Positions 24,625-38,054 of a stretch of DNA of 64,000 bases are shown piece after piece (the stretch's first letter is position 1; the number at the start of each line of letters is the position of its first letter). The stretch is from NCBI RefSeq assembly GCF_000165425.1, contig NW_001799344.1, forward strand, positions 253,910 through 317,909, in the 5' to 3' direction. The position numbers were made by a program, and so were the translations under genes. The stretch comes from Paramecium tetraurelia. Taxonomy: Eukaryota; Ciliophora; Oligohymenophorea; Peniculida; Parameciidae. The notes beneath the pieces are model-generated. The model was not told the DNA's origin. It saw only the letters and a program-made list of their open reading frames with translations, and made no database searches.

Positions 24625-25840
24625 TCAACTATCAGATTGATTAATTTGATGTTATTGAGGATCTTTGTAGTCATCCCAACCAAGAGGTTTGATATCCTCA
24701 TCTTGATCTAACCATTTGATACGTCTACCTCCTTCCCACAATCCCAATTAACTCTTTCCATTAGGCAATGTGTATCGACCCTTTCCAGCCTACTTCCCAT
24801 TAATCCAATATCCCTCATATCCTTGAATAAATTTATTGATAAATACTTCGCCCATCTGGCCAAATGTAGACTCCATAACCCTACTTTTTATCATTCTAGT
24901 ATTCTCCATTATATTATCTTCCGTCTTGCCAAATATAAATACCTCTACCATTCGTTTGACTATTTCTCCACACGCCCTCATATTTCTAAATTGAATATTA
25001 AATTTTACTCTACCATCAGCCCAATAATGAACTCCAAATCCATTCATCATATTGCCTTCCCAATTTCCTATATATATAGACCCATCATTCCAAAAACATT
25101 TTCCAAAGCCATATTTCTTTCCATAGCTAAAATTTCCCTCATATCTAGAATGATCGAGCCAAACTTCAATTCCATACCCATGAGGTTGATCATTGAACCA
25201 TTCTCCTTCATATTTAGCCCCATTAGCGTGAAGATATATTCCTTTACCACAAGCTTTATTTTCTTTCCATTACCCTTCATAATAATCACCTCCTAAATGC
25301 CAGAACTTTCCCTTTCCATCAACTTTATTATTCTTCCATTCTCCCTCATACTTAGCACCGTCTACCCAAAGTTGAACTCCATACCCATCTCTTTATTAGC
25401 CTACCCATTCGCCTTCATAAGATGCTCCACTTTTAAATATATATTTGTTCCTTTTTTCTCTCTATTTACAGTTTGATCTTTTTCCCAAGGTTTCTAAAAT
25501 ATCCTCTTGATTTCTGAGTGCCATTTAATTTTTCTTTCTCAAACTACCACTGTTAGACTCTAACTATTAAATGTAAAATTTACAAGAAGTTAAATTTATC
25601 TCAATTTTCTTTTCTGTCTATGACTAATCTTGAATTTCATGTTCATATTAATCTTAAATTGGTTAATTCTCTTCCTTTTATTCTTCTTTCAACATATTGT
25701 CTTAGTAATCCTCTTCCTCGCAATTCTACTAATTATTCGAATCATGATGTATTGTTTATTAATAACAATTCTACTAATTAATCGAATTTCGATCTATTCC
25801 TTATTAACAACTCTAACTAATTCGAGCATTGGCTTCCCAT
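24625..25840 (-). CDS. MORN-repeat protein
   Basis: At least eight MORN units are visible (YEGEWVGQRDGYGVQLW, YEGEWKNNKVDGKGKFW, YEGEWFNDQPHGYGIEVW, YIGNWEGNMMNGFGVHYW and others). They are followed by LWEGGRRIKWLD and the end GWDDYKDPQQHQINQSDS. The upstream part is Gln/Glu-rich with a coiled-coil appearance (KEEQKEENQPIQDQYEHE). The likely start MGSQCSNQ could be N-myristoylated and palmitoylated, though one frame change before NARISQSCQ is unresolved. MORN proteins in ciliates and apicomplexans sit at membranes and the cortex. Confidence 0.85.
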
Positions 25841-26272
25841 TTTCTAAACTAAAAATTCGATCATTGGGTTTACATTTACTAAATAAATTATATCTAAGGT
25901 CAAAGTGTAAAATTATCGACTGAAATCAATAATTAATTTTAATTTTTCTTGTAAAAATTCATGGATTTAAGGAGAAATATGAAATTAAAAATTAATGTAA
26001 CTTAATTATTTTAATGTCTAAGAAAGTATGTCATTTACCAGCTGAGTCTTTTTTCAGATGTCTTTTTTGACTAAATTTTCATTTTTAGGATTTGCATATT
26101 CATGAAACTGAAATCTTCCCAACTTAATTGATGCATTAACCTTGTCTTAATCGAACTCTTCAATCGAAAATTTTTGAGAGAACTTTTATTTATAATTCTC
26201 GGAAATTATAATTCCTCTGGTTTTATTTCGATACTAACATTAGAGATGCGAAAATTATAATGTTATCTGCTT
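25841..26272. other. intergenic region
   Basis: About 430 bases between the MORN gene start and the inverted-repeat arm. No convincing coding frame, RNA gene or motif recognised. Confidence 0.4.
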
Positions 26273-26289
26273 TATAGAATATATAAAAA

Positions 26290-26611
26290 TCATGAACATG
26301 GTTTATAGGGAGTGTGACCAACTACTTTTCCACAATAGCTGCATTGATGATAAACGTCTTTGCAATCTCCAGATAATAAAGGTATGAAACATAGACAACC
26401 AAAGAATAGACATAATAATAAGGAAACCCAATATGTATTATTGCCTGGTTTATATGTAATTGTAGTAACTGAATGTTAATTACAAAAACAACATTAAAGT
26501 AATACAGGAGTTCTAGATCCAGATGCATTTTATACTACTTAAGGAGTCTATAATATTATTATTTATATCATACATATGGAATATAAAGGACTTTGAATTA
26601 CTATTCCTGTT

Positions 26612-26650
<39 letters not shown>

Positions 26651-26861
26651 TAATTATATGGATATTATTATTAATCTGCTTAAATATTCAATGGTTGATA
26701 AGGATTAATAAAATATGGTTATTAATTAATTTATTATTATTATTAAGTTTATTAAACTTAAGGAGCATAATATTGAATTTATTTGATTATTATTCTGCAG
26801 GTAATAATGGTACATTGTATGCTACATAGTCTTAAGCTGGTTTCGCATTTTAAATATCCAT
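26290..26861 (-). CDS. LITAF-domain membrane protein, left copy (frame disturbed)
   Basis: N-terminus MDIQNAKPAQDYVAYNVPLL, a Gln-rich middle and a C-terminal LITAF domain. The domain has CCFCNQHS, a hydrophobic WVSLLLCLFFGCLCFIPLL loop and HQCSYCGKVVG (CxxC ... HxCxxC zinc ligands). Such proteins attach to endosomal or plasma-membrane inner leaflets. Relative to its inverted twin this copy has 2 extra bases near 26775 and 1 extra base near 26595, so the start frame meets a TGA before the domain. It is either a decaying copy or affected by sequence error. One intron of about 26 nt is conserved. Confidence 0.7.
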
Positions 26862-26951
26862 TTTCTGTATTCTTTATTTATTATTATTACTTTAACTCAA
26901 ATTAACTATTTATATACCAAAATATATTCTATGTTGTTTATAATATATCTA

Positions 26952-26982
<31 letters not shown>

Positions 26983-26984
26983 TT
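26952..26984. repeat. (TTTA)n microsatellite
   Basis: About eight TTTA units between the LITAF start and the HSP70 end. The same tract, as TAAA, is present in the inverted copy at about 37305-37328 but shorter. Confidence 0.85.
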
Positions 26985-27013
26985 ATATTTATTTTATTTA
27001 ATTATTTCTTATT

Positions 27014-28908
<1,895 letters not shown>

Positions 28909-28976
28909 AATTCTTATGCTCTATTCTTTTTTATTAAAACCATCCATATCCTACTTTTGCTTTTAAATGCATTTTT

Positions 28977-28991
28977 AGAACTTTCTCGAAA
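28977..28991. promoter_or_regulatory. heat-shock element 1
   Basis: agaactttctcgaaa is a perfect three-unit nGAAn/nTTCn/nGAAn array, 69 bases upstream of the HSP70 start codon. Heat-shock factor trimers bind such arrays. Confidence 0.85.
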
Positions 28992-29021
28992 AATCTTTTT
29001 TTCATTTAATTTAAATTTCGT

Positions 29022-29036
29022 TTTCTAGAACTTTCT
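29022..29036. promoter_or_regulatory. heat-shock element 2
   Basis: tttctagaactttct is a second perfect three-unit array (nTTCn/nGAAn/nTTCn), 30 bases beyond the first. Two phased elements suggest cooperative HSF binding and strong heat induction of HSP70. Confidence 0.85.
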
Positions 29037-29845
29037 ATATTTTTAAATATAAATTCAATTAATTTTTAATACCATTAAATTTTTATTTATCCATTTAACT
29101 TTAATATAAACTTTTCTATTATTAATTAGATACTTAACATTAGGAATTTCAAGTTGATATTTGAAAATAATTACATTCGCTGATTTTTGACAATTAAATT
29201 TTTTTTCATTAAATTTATGGAATATAAACATTATTTTTTCATATAAAACATTGCTCCACCAAGATTTGAAAATGAAGAGAAGATGATTAAATATCAATTT
29301 TATTTAATAAATAATCAAAGATGACATTTTTTAATTTATACTGATATATATTAAAAAACTTTTAAATTCTCTTCTTTCACACTGATTTATCACAACTCTT
29401 GAGTGATAAAATATCGTTATTATGGAATATCAAAATTGAATAATTTAATATTCTGAGCAAAAAATGTCATTTTAATTCATAAAACATTCTATAGTAGAAT
29501 TATTAAATATTTAATTTTCTTTTGCCAAACTTTTTAGCTTATTCAATCTCTAATACTATTTCTCAATTAACCACAGCATCTTATAATAGTTTAATTATAA
29601 TTTTCATGAGCTACATAATCAAATATTTAAATAAAAGTCTTAAAACCATGAAATTTTGGGTATAAAGCTGACTATAAATATTGAAGAATTTGTGTTATAT
29701 AATTAATGATCCATAAAAGGAATAGAAATTTTTAAAATTAATATTTTCTCTAGCATGGTCAGAATTATATGAATATTTCTTTAATTAATATATATTGAAA
29801 TAACAAAAATATTAGAAATGTTAAAATAATTATAATTTACAGTGA

Positions 29846-30547
29846 ATGACTTTCGATTATTAAGTAGAAATGCGAGTTTTGAATTCTAAAGGAACTAATT
29901 CGTGTAAATTACTAATTAAAACTGAAATTGATCATTTTACTTCTGCTTCAGCAAACGCCAATAGTAGCTAGGCAGAGGAAAAAATTAACTTCAGAAATGA
30001 AATGCATTCATCAGATTCTGGAAATAATTTACAAGAAACAATTAATAATTCTACTAGCACTTGCATAAATGAAAAAGAAGATTGCAAAAAGTGTAAAAAA
30101 TTTTAAAAAGAGCTGAAAAAACAAATCAAATAATAAAACATTAGAGAAACTAATATTTATTATGAATAATTACAGAATGAATTATATAGAAAAGCTTTAT
30201 TAAGGTTGAAAGAGGGAGATCAATCTATTAAATAAAGGATTATTACAGCATACAGAAGTATGGAAACTAAAGTTAATGATTCAGCCTTGAAATATGCTTA
30301 AAGGCATTGCCAAAAATATGGCATAAATGATGTAAATCCGATTGTTATAGTATACAAAATACTGCTTCTCCCAGAAGAAGTTCTAAAAAAATTTGTTTAA
30401 GCAGAAGATAAAGCGATATTAAGATAAGAATATAAGTTTTATTCTTTAAATATACATCCTGATAAAAATAAACATTAGAAAGCATTATTTGCCTTTTAAA
30501 AGATGAAAACATATTGGAATGATATTCCTAACTAGTCTCATCATTGA
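29846..30547 (+). CDS. protein with a C-terminal J-domain-like region
   Basis: A single uninterrupted frame of 233 codons starting MTFDYQVEMRVLNSKGTNSC. The first half is polar; the centre is helical and charged (KKCKKFQKELKKQIKQQ). The C-terminus reads RQEYKFYSLNIHPDKNKHQK then ALFAFQKMKTYWND, which is helix II, the invariant HPD loop and helix III of a J domain. The J region is at the extreme C-terminus, and the helix I part is diverged. It would stimulate an HSP70 ATPase if functional. It is divergent from the HSP70 gene across the 940-base spacer. Confidence 0.7.
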
Positions 30548-30585
30548 TTAATTTGTACTTAATTTTTATAAAAATAACTTATTTA

Positions 30586-31595
30586 ATGAATGCAGACGAG
30601 ATCACTTTCGTAAGCATATTCTTTACAAATTTTAGGCTAATAACTATTCTGAAACAATATTTTAGGATAGATAATTAAGATTTGCATATCATTCGCCAAT
30701 AAGATCATAATCTCAATTTTGTGTTTAAAAGAGCAAATCTCAATATATACCTAATGTATCTAATGTAACAAGAGTAAGAATTATGAGCAAACTTGAAATG
30801 TTAGATTCCCTAAATAAGGTGCAAACAGCAAAATTATGTAAGTGAGATTTCGTTAAATTTGAGCTCAAAAATGATCCTCATATGAATCCATAAAAATCAA
30901 ACAAAGCAGATATCCTTTCGAAGGTTGCTTAATTAGTCAAGAAATTATAACATAGAGAATTACCCCATAAAATGATAGAAGCAACTGTTTTATCTCGTAA
31001 AACATCGATTCCAAAAAATACAAAATTGCTTCTTTAATAGGAACATATTGTGAAATAAATTACTATAACTCAAAGGGCTAAAGGAAAATAATAGACCCAA
31101 AGCCAGTGTTAATCACATCATGAATTATACAATGTGGAATTATTAAGAAGAAGCCCTGAATAAAAAGACTAGAAAACAGAAGATAATAGCGAATACAAAC
31201 TTGTACAATAAAAGCTCCCTTAAATTAAATCTTAAAAAGGATTCTCAAGAAGTAATAAAAATATCGGTCCAATTTAAAAAAATGTAATTGTTAGCTATTA
31301 AACAGCAACTAATAATAGCATGACATAATTGAGTAATATATAAAATTCATCAAATCAATAATAAGATACTAAACCTGTTATCAAAGTCAATAATTATAAT
31401 AATGTTGCTAACTTACTTTAAACTAGCACTTTGGTAAGTAAATAACCTAATTCAGTGGAAACCGAAAAAAAAACTGCAGCACTCATCTCACAATTATAAA
31501 TACTACAATAAAAACAATCAGCAAAAAGATTGCCAATACCTGATTCGAGTAATTTATCTCTAAGTGGATGGACAGATCGATCCCCTATAAATTGA
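30586..31595 (+). CDS. unrecognised Gln/Ser/Asn-rich protein
   Basis: A short first exon (MNADEITF) precedes an intron of about 26 nt. A polar, basic sequence follows (DRQLRFAYHSPIRSQSQFCV, QLVKKLQHRELPHKMIEATV) ending SLSGWTDRSPIN. An in-frame TGA near 30842 must lie in another intron that I could not place cleanly. Probably disordered; no domain recognised. It follows the J-domain gene by 38 bases. Confidence 0.5.
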
Positions 31596-31909
31596 TATCA
31601 ATTTTGAAAATTTGTAAAAACTGTAATTGTTAAAAACTATAGATTTTTAAAAGAAATATTCAATAGCAATAATAGAAAACTATATTTCTAATTTTCATTT
31701 AAATCAGTTTTTAATTATTTTATTTTAATAAAAATGTTTACAGAATATTTTTGAAGTTAAGAGAGATGAGGCAGAAATGGATGATAAGCTATTGGAAAAG
31801 ATTCATAAAATTATAGTAGAGAACTGATATCAATTCTTTTCAGCTAATTATATAAATATATATAATAAAAAAAATAATTCAAATTAATGAAAATATAACA
31901 TGATACTTG
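31596..31909. other. spacer with a short coding-like segment
   Basis: At 31745-31827 the plus strand reads FEVKRDEAEMDDKLLEKIHK then IIVEN before TGA, which looks coding. No start codon in that frame was found. It may be the last exon of a very small gene. Confidence 0.3.
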
Positions 31910-32123
31910 ATAATATTGAATTAAAGCGTAAAAAAATATTGAAGGCTTACGATAACCATACTACATTTCTTAAGATGATCAGGTTCCATAAAGAGAGTTG
32001 ATGCTTCATTATTTAGTTAATAAAAAACAAAGAAAAATTAAAAGTGAAGTTCAATCTAATGGTTTTGAAGGTTCAGAAGAAAATTGTTTGACATAACAAA
32101 TAATTCTTAATAGGAGAGTATGA
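31910..32123 (+). CDS. small unrecognised protein
   Basis: ATG at 31910 gives MILDNIELK, and a second exon reads RQPYYISQDDQVPQRELML then HYLVNKKQRKIKSEVQ and ends QQIILNRRV. Joining them needs a 17-nt intron, just below the usual minimum here, so the model is tentative. Composition is hydrophilic; no family recognised. Confidence 0.35.
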
Positions 32124-32193
32124 CTTATTTTCCATATATGACTAATCCATTATCCTGAATGTAATTTTCAAAATAAATATAATTATTTATATA

Positions 32194-32886
32194 ATGTAAC
32201 CAAAGAAAAAGGGTTCATTTTTTGACTCTATCAAATAATTTTTTAATGATGCCCCAATTGATGAGATAATCTACAATGAAGCAAATTCTACAATACCCAC
32301 AGAAATTAAGCAATCAAAGTAAAGTTCATAGCAAAGTACGAAAGAAAGATCTAGTGATCCTAATGTTTTTAAAATTGGGAATGAAGATGAAGCCAATTAA
32401 ATTTATAATGATGAAGAAGAGGATTAGGAATCACAAGCAATAGGTGAAATGCAAAAAGAGTACAAAATATTAATCCTTTATAATTTTAAATAAGTTGGTA
32501 AACCATTGGATTCTGGGTATTAGAAAAAATAAATCATCAATTTTCCTCCAGGTAGTACATTTAGAGTAATAAAACCAATTAAAACTCATAAATCATTAAT
32601 GGATTATTTATCTTCCGAAACTGAAAGGTATTTGGCTTTGGATGGAGGTTGGATTTACTTTTTTTAGTTAATTAGTAAAGATAATTATTTAGTAAGTTCT
32701 GCAAATTCTTTAAATAATTTATTCTAAATATTAATTAAGAAAAATGAAACAAAGCCTACATTTCGATTAATTTTTACTACAAAATAAATCAAAAGATTTT
32801 ATTTAGTTAACACAGAATAACAAGATTTACTATTTCTAAAACTAAAAACTGAATGTTAGAAGCATGGAAAATCATTTAATTATTGA
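32194..32886 (+). CDS. unrecognised acidic/basic protein, possible PH-like fold
   Basis: A continuous 230-codon frame starting MQPKKKGSFFDSIKQFFNDA. An acidic linker (DEEEDQESQAIGEMQKEY) leads to a C-terminal region of alternating strands (RYLALDGGWIYFFQLISKD, TFRLIFTTKQIKRFYLVNT) and a final helix (QQDLLFLKLKTECQKHGK). That order resembles a pleckstrin-homology fold, but no signature residue proves it. Confidence 0.45.
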
Positions 32887-33322
32887 ATAAATAAAATATA
32901 ATGAATAATAGATATTAAAATATTGACTTAAGCTACATATTCAATAAAGCAAATATGAAATTACTTTGGTTTTAGCAATAATGTTAATGCAAAATACAAG
33001 CATTTTCATGAAATAATAAATTATTTTTAATTTAACCTGAGTTCTCTGCTTTATGTGATTTCTATATTGCTAACTTTAGATACAAAAATATCATTGTATT
33101 CTAAATTAATTATTATTAATGGATGAAATCTGAGAAAGTCGTTTATAATATTAATTGTAATTTTAGGTCTTTTCTAAATAGAGTTTATTGTATTACATTT
33201 TTTTTTATATTATTAAGAATAATAAATCATATTTTTAACATATAATTAAGAATAATAAATTATATTTTTAATGAATAAATTAATAAAAAAAGAAAAAACT
33301 AATAATAAATTTTTGTTTGTTA
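32887..33322. other. intergenic region with a short direct repeat
   Basis: About 435 bases, AT-rich. Apart from the 27-nt tandem unit at 33212-33271, nothing recognised. Confidence 0.4.
33212..33271. repeat. 27-nt direct repeat, two copies
   Basis: Units at 33212-33238 and 33245-33271 (attaagaataataaat...tttttaa) differ by one base and are separated by six bases. It lies in the promoter-side spacer of the RING gene. Confidence 0.75.
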
Positions 33323-34630
33323 ATGAATAATTTAGATTAATCAATTTAATCGGAATTCGATCAGTTCAAAGCACAATGTTAATAATAGGAGATGGTCATC
33401 AATAATCCTGAATCAAAATCCTTTTAAGATAAATCTTAGTAGTAATAGCAGAATTCATCAATACAATATTAATCTGATTAACAATTATAATCATATTAAT
33501 AGAGCGTCATCCAATTTTAGGATTAACCTTAAGTAGAAATATTTGAGACTTCTTTAAATGAGACAGAACAATATCTAAATATCAGTTTTCAGGATATCAT
33601 TCAACTTCTATTTAATAATTAATGCCCTTAGTTGATTAACGAACTTAAAAGAGTGATTTAAAGAAGTTGCATAGTCTTAAATGTGTTTACTATTCTAAAT
33701 TTAATCTTCTTAATCAATGAAGTTGTAGCTTTGTATTTTTCATTAATTACAAAGGATGAAATAAAAGAGTTATTTGGAGTTTATTTTGGATTCAATCTAA
33801 TATCAGATTGTCTGATGATATATATTAATTGCTAATTAAGGTATACAATAAATGAAGCCGAACAAATAAATAATGGTGACATTACTCATCCAATTATTGA
33901 ATACTTAAAATACACTATATCATAAAACAGTCCATTCTCAAACATCATGGGAGATGATGAATAGGATCTTTCAGCATACTAAGTAGCATCAAGAATATCT
34001 GGGTCAATTACAACGACAAAATGGATTTCTTATTTACTTGAAAGTTAAAATTCTTAAATATTTGTACTGACTAGAGTATGTGTATTGGTAAAGATTATTT
34101 TATTTGCTTGGGGAAACATAACAATATTGCAATGGGGATTTCTAAGTTGGGATAATTAGATGAATAGCAGGGACTATTACCAATCTATACTTATAGTCTT
34201 GACTTTATTTTCAATGTTGATGGGCTACATAATTTTAATTTTAATCATCAGTGTATTGTTAATAATAAGTGCCATAATTCCAATATTAATGTGGATAGCT
34301 ATTTGCTAATCATGCTGTTGGTGCACTGATCTTTATGATGAATACAAACAACATAGAATAGAATAATAAAGGCAAGGGTTTTTATCAAATTTAGGTTCAT
34401 AAAAATTCTAAGATTTAAAGGAGTAGGATACAAATATGCATGAAGAGTGTTCCATCTGTTTATAGGCCTACCAAATTGATGATAAATGCATCAAATTACC
34501 TTGTAATGTTGATGGTGGAACTAAGAAAATCAATCACATTTTTCATGATGAATGTATAAGAATTTGGATACAAGAACAGGGTTCTTGTCCGATTTGCAGA
34601 ACTATATTTATAGAAAGACTTTAAAATTGA
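33323..34630 (+). CDS. membrane-spanning RING-finger protein (putative E3 ubiquitin ligase)
   Basis: An intronless frame of 435 codons. The N-terminus is Gln-rich (MNNLDQSIQSEFDQFKAQCQ). Four or so hydrophobic segments follow (CIVLNVFTILNLIFLINEVV, SILIVLTLFSMLMGYIILI and others). The C-terminus is a RING with spacing ECSICLQAY ... CIKLPC ... HIFHDECI ... CPICR, which is the C3-H-H/C-C3 RING-H2-like order. Such proteins ubiquitinate membrane or secretory substrates. The stop follows the RING by only a few residues. Confidence 0.82.
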
Positions 34631-34704
34631 TAAATTTTCTTTTATTATTATTGATTATTCTTACTTTAATTAATAATTTTAGTTTTATAGCAGTTAAACC
34701 TTCA

Positions 34705-35445
34705 ATGTCTCTAAATACAACGATGCCATATTATCGTAATACATCAAGAGAAATCAAAACCGTCAGGAAATTATACAAGCTGAAGCAATTAAAAGTGCCA
34801 GAATATTAAGTCGAGATAAAGTAAAAGTAAAACAAAATACATCATTTGGGGATTGTAAAATTATATGCTTAATTATAAGTAAATCGAAGTAAAAGAAAAA
34901 GCAACAACTCATTTTATGATAATCGAAATGTTTCTTAGAATGAAAATACAAATATACTGTAGAGCTATTTAGCAAATGCATTCTAAGAGAAAAAAGAGAA
35001 TTTGTAAAAAATATAGATGCAAGAAATCGCTAATAAAAATAAATTAGAAGAGAATAAATAAAAAGAGATTAAATATTTAATGCGAATTGCAGCCTTGGAA
35101 AAGGAATCATCAAAATTAACTGAAATGGTATCAAAATTAAAGAAAGAAAATTCATCACTAAAATAATCAAGTAATGCAGAATCTATAATCTTGTAATTAT
35201 AGGAAGCTTTAAATTAATAAAGAGTTGAAAATCAATTACTTAAAAAATAAATAACCAACCTCTAAAATACTCATAATAGTTTTAATAATAGTATGCAAAA
35301 GAGATCAGAGGTTTAAAAGAGTATTACACTGAATACAACAAACACAGTTAATACAGCAAATACAACAACTAATACTTTTAATGATATTGTAAAATCTAAA
35401 GAGTATGTACCCAGTTATTTACTTGCTTTAAGTTTAGCTGAATGA
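34705..35445 (+). CDS. coiled-coil protein, unrecognised
   Basis: A single frame of 246 codons starting MSLNTTMPYYRNTSREIKTV. The middle is a long coiled coil (KNKLEENKQKEIKYLMRIAA, LEKESSKLTEMVSKLKKENS). The C-terminus is Asn/Thr-rich (NTTNTVNTANTTTNTFND) ending SLAE. No domain beyond the coiled coil. It lies 75 bases after the RING gene on the same strand. Confidence 0.6.
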
Positions 35446-35689
35446 ATTAATATTGATAGTAATTTTATATTCTTATTTCAAATATCTCTCGCTTTATAAT
35501 AATTGATAACATTTTTTTTAATTTATTTAGAATAATTGCAATTTATGTTCTTGATTTTATGAATAAAAATTACTTATTCTTTTTTTAGAATTAGAAATGT
35601 AAACAAACTGACAATGGCAGCTCTTCAGATATTAAATAAAGCTTTTTGTATGATAGTTTTCATATATATATGATGATATATATTAATAT

Positions 35690-36097
35690 ATAGAGGAAAC
35701 CTGTATCTCTTTAATTATGGTTACTAATAAACTGGTAATAGAACAAAGGAACAACCAATAACAATTTTATCACCATTTAAAGAATTTAAGAAATAGATCT
35801 TTAACAATAACCAAATTATTGATTTCTAAAATATTTTAAATAATTAATTAATTTAAGGTTTACTTTTTATTAAAAGGAGTCAATTAATTATATATTTTAT
35901 CACATTAATATTGTCAAGTGGAGTCTTGTTTATAATTTCGATAAAATGATCATAATTATAAGATTAGTGCTCAAAATAATAATTATACTGATCCTCCTAA
36001 TTCCACTATTCAAAACAATATTAATTAATCACCAAAGATTATGTCATTTATAATTTTATTAATGCTTATGTTGGTCATCTTGTTCTATTTTAACTGA
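35690..36097 (+). CDS. small membrane protein, exon structure uncertain
   Basis: Two coding-like pieces end in hydrophobic segments: SQLIIYFITLILSSGVLFII near 35880-35940 and SFIILLMLMLVILFYFN immediately before TGA at 36095-36097. No ATG lies in frame for the first piece, and the join between pieces is unclear, so the start is approximate. It could be a tail-anchored or two-span protein. Its 3' end overlaps the antisense gene that follows. Confidence 0.3.
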
Positions 36098-36539
36098 GAA
36101 TTAATCATCCGCTTCTATAATCATATTATCCCAGGCTACCTATTCTTATTCTTATTCAACTTCTTTTTCTTATTTCTACTCTTTAGCAAATTGTTTTTTA
36201 TGTTATTGAATGAATTTATATAGTCGACCCATCTTTTGATTCAAAAATCTGTCAATCTAGATGGATTTAGAGATATTTCTATTAGAAAAAATAAAGCAAT
36301 ACTTAAAGGTTTTATGATACATTTAAAGAGTTCTTAATGGAATTCCAACCTTCAAAGCTGCTTAATTACAATTTGGGTACACAATATTACCATTAATCTC
36401 ATAATATCCATTTTCAAACAAGTCCCTCCATTATTAAACTGCATGCCAAGCGTCTTTAACATATCTCACTTTTCTTTATCTTATTTAGTGATAGGTTTCG
36501 TCATTCATTCTATTATTATTAGAGATCATTTAAATTAAT
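36044..36539 (-). CDS. small unrecognised protein
   Basis: The minus strand starts MISNNNRMNDETYHQIRQRK and contains DAWHAVQQWRDLFENGYYEI, GIPLRTLQMYHKTFKY and a charged coiled-coil end (QKQEKEVEQEQEQVAWDN). The GIPLRTLQMYHK stretch is reminiscent of a helix-turn-helix recognition helix, but this is weak. One frame, no intron needed. It overlaps the opposite-strand gene by 54 bases at its 3' end. Confidence 0.5.
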
Positions 36540-37187
36540 TAATTGGTAAAAAATACTGTTTTATTTAAAATTAACTCTTGTAAATCTGTAATTATAAAAC
36601 TATAAAGCAAATACACACATATTCTCATTGTATGTAAAAACACCTAAATTGCCTTTTTATATTTGTTTAAGAATTTTAAATTTTAAAATACCTATACTAA
36701 ACTAAACTTTAGGTTATTGTAATATCATTATTTGCAATGTAGTTCTAAGGAGCTCTTAAAATACTAAATACCTTAAGATATAACAAATAATCTCGGCTTG
36801 ATAAACTTGAAATCTTCAATACAAAAAAATTTATGTTTGAAAATTTTTTAACAATTTCTTGGACGTTAAATAAATTCAATAAATTAAAATTGTTATTATG
36901 TCTATCAATAATTAACAACATTTTTAGAATTATAAAAATAAGTATGAACAATTTTTGTATCCTTTTATCATGGATAAAGGAAGTAAACATCAAAGGAGCC
37001 TTCATTAATAAAAGGATGATCTACAAAGAAAAGATTGATAAAAAAAAGAATATTTCTAATTTCGAATTTGAAACATTTGAAATTTAAAATTCCATGAATT
37101 CAAAAATAAAGTTCAAATAATTATCATAAAAAATTTAATTTTAGCTATTTATAAAATAGAAATGGTGAAAGGAAAATTTTTGAAAAT
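36540..37187. other. region without an assigned gene
   Basis: About 650 bases. An 84-codon open frame on plus at 36833 is hydrophobic and unconvincing. No motif recognised up to the duplication boundary. Confidence 0.35.
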
Positions 37188-37274
37188 ATATTTAATGGAA
37201 TGATGTAAAGAGTATAATAATACGGTTAAAATGGAATGGATGGATAAGGTTCATAAGTTGATTAAGTAGATTGA
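37188..37274 (+). pseudogene. HSP70 3'-end relic
   Basis: Reads FNGMMQRVQQYGQNGMDGQG then SQVDQVD before TGA at 37272-37274, which is the Gly-rich linker and acidic end of a cytosolic HSP70. No upstream HSP70 sequence is present, so it is a fragment. It shows what the HSP70 tail looked like before the 2-nt insertion now seen in the left copy. Confidence 0.8.
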
Positions 37275-37418
37275 AATAAGAAATAATTAAATAAAATAAA
37301 TATAATTAAATAAATAAATAAATAAATATAGATATATTATAAACAACATAGAATATATTTTGGTATATAAATAGTTAATTAGAGTTAAAGTAATAATAAT
37401 AAATAAAGAATACAGAAA

Positions 37419-37962
37419 ATGGATATTTAAAATGCGAAACCAGCTTAAGACTATGTAGCATACAATGTACCATTATTACCTGCAGAATAATAATCAAATA
37501 ATCAATATTATGCTCCTTAAGTTTAATAAACTTAATAATAATAATAAATTAATTAATAACCATATTTTATTAATCCTTATCAACCATTAAATATTTAAGC
37601 AGATTAATAATAATAATAGGATAATAATAATAATAAAAAATAACAGGAATAGTAATTCAAAGTCCTTATATTCCATATGTATGATATAAATAATAAAATT
37701 ATAGACTCCTTAAGTAGTATAAAATGCATCTGGATCTAGAACTCCTGTATTACTTTAATGTTGTTTTTGTAATTAACATTCAGTTACTACAATTACATAT
37801 AAACCAGGCAATAATACATATTGGGTTTCCTTATTATTATGTCTATTCTTTGGTTGTCTATGTTTCATACCTTTATTATCTGGAGATTGCAAAGATGTTT
37901 ATCATCAATGCAGCTATTGTGGAAAAGTAGTTGGTCACACTCCCTATAAACCATGTTCATGA
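37419..37962 (+). CDS. LITAF-domain membrane protein, right copy
   Basis: Nearly identical to the left copy: MDIQNAKPAQDYVAYNVPLL, QYYAPQVQQTQQQQQ, one intron of about 26 nt near 37680, then a full LITAF domain (CCFCNQHS ... HQCSYCGKVVGHTPYKPCS). The Gln-codon tract near 37600-37640 (taataataatagga) leaves the upstream frame out of register with the domain by one step, so either an unrecognised splice or an indel is present. It is first of five same-strand LITAF genes. Confidence 0.75.
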
Positions 37963-38054
37963 TTTTTATATATTCTATACAATACAGTTATTTACACTTA
38001 TAAGGGATGTAAAAATATAAAGAAATTTTTAATTATAAAATATTAATTAATCAA

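Larger units (their letters stand above)
28909..29845. other. long intergenic region upstream of HSP70
   Basis: About 940 bases, long for this genome. The HSP70-proximal end holds two heat-shock elements; the remainder is AT-rich with no coding frame I trust. Confidence 0.45.
37188..37979 (+). repeat. right arm of inverted segmental duplication
   Basis: Inverted copy of 26273-27102, beginning inside HSP70 coding sequence and ending 17 bases after the LITAF stop. The Gln-codon tract is shorter than in the left arm. Homology stops sharply at both ends; no target-site duplication or inverted terminal repeats were seen at the edges. Confidence 0.9.

Noticed and set aside
24823-25296. 157-codon plus-strand frame
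   Set aside because: Antisense of the MORN repeats, which have clear family motifs on the minus strand.
26593-26829. Leu/Ile-rich plus-strand frames
   Set aside because: Antisense of the glutamine-codon tract of the left LITAF gene.
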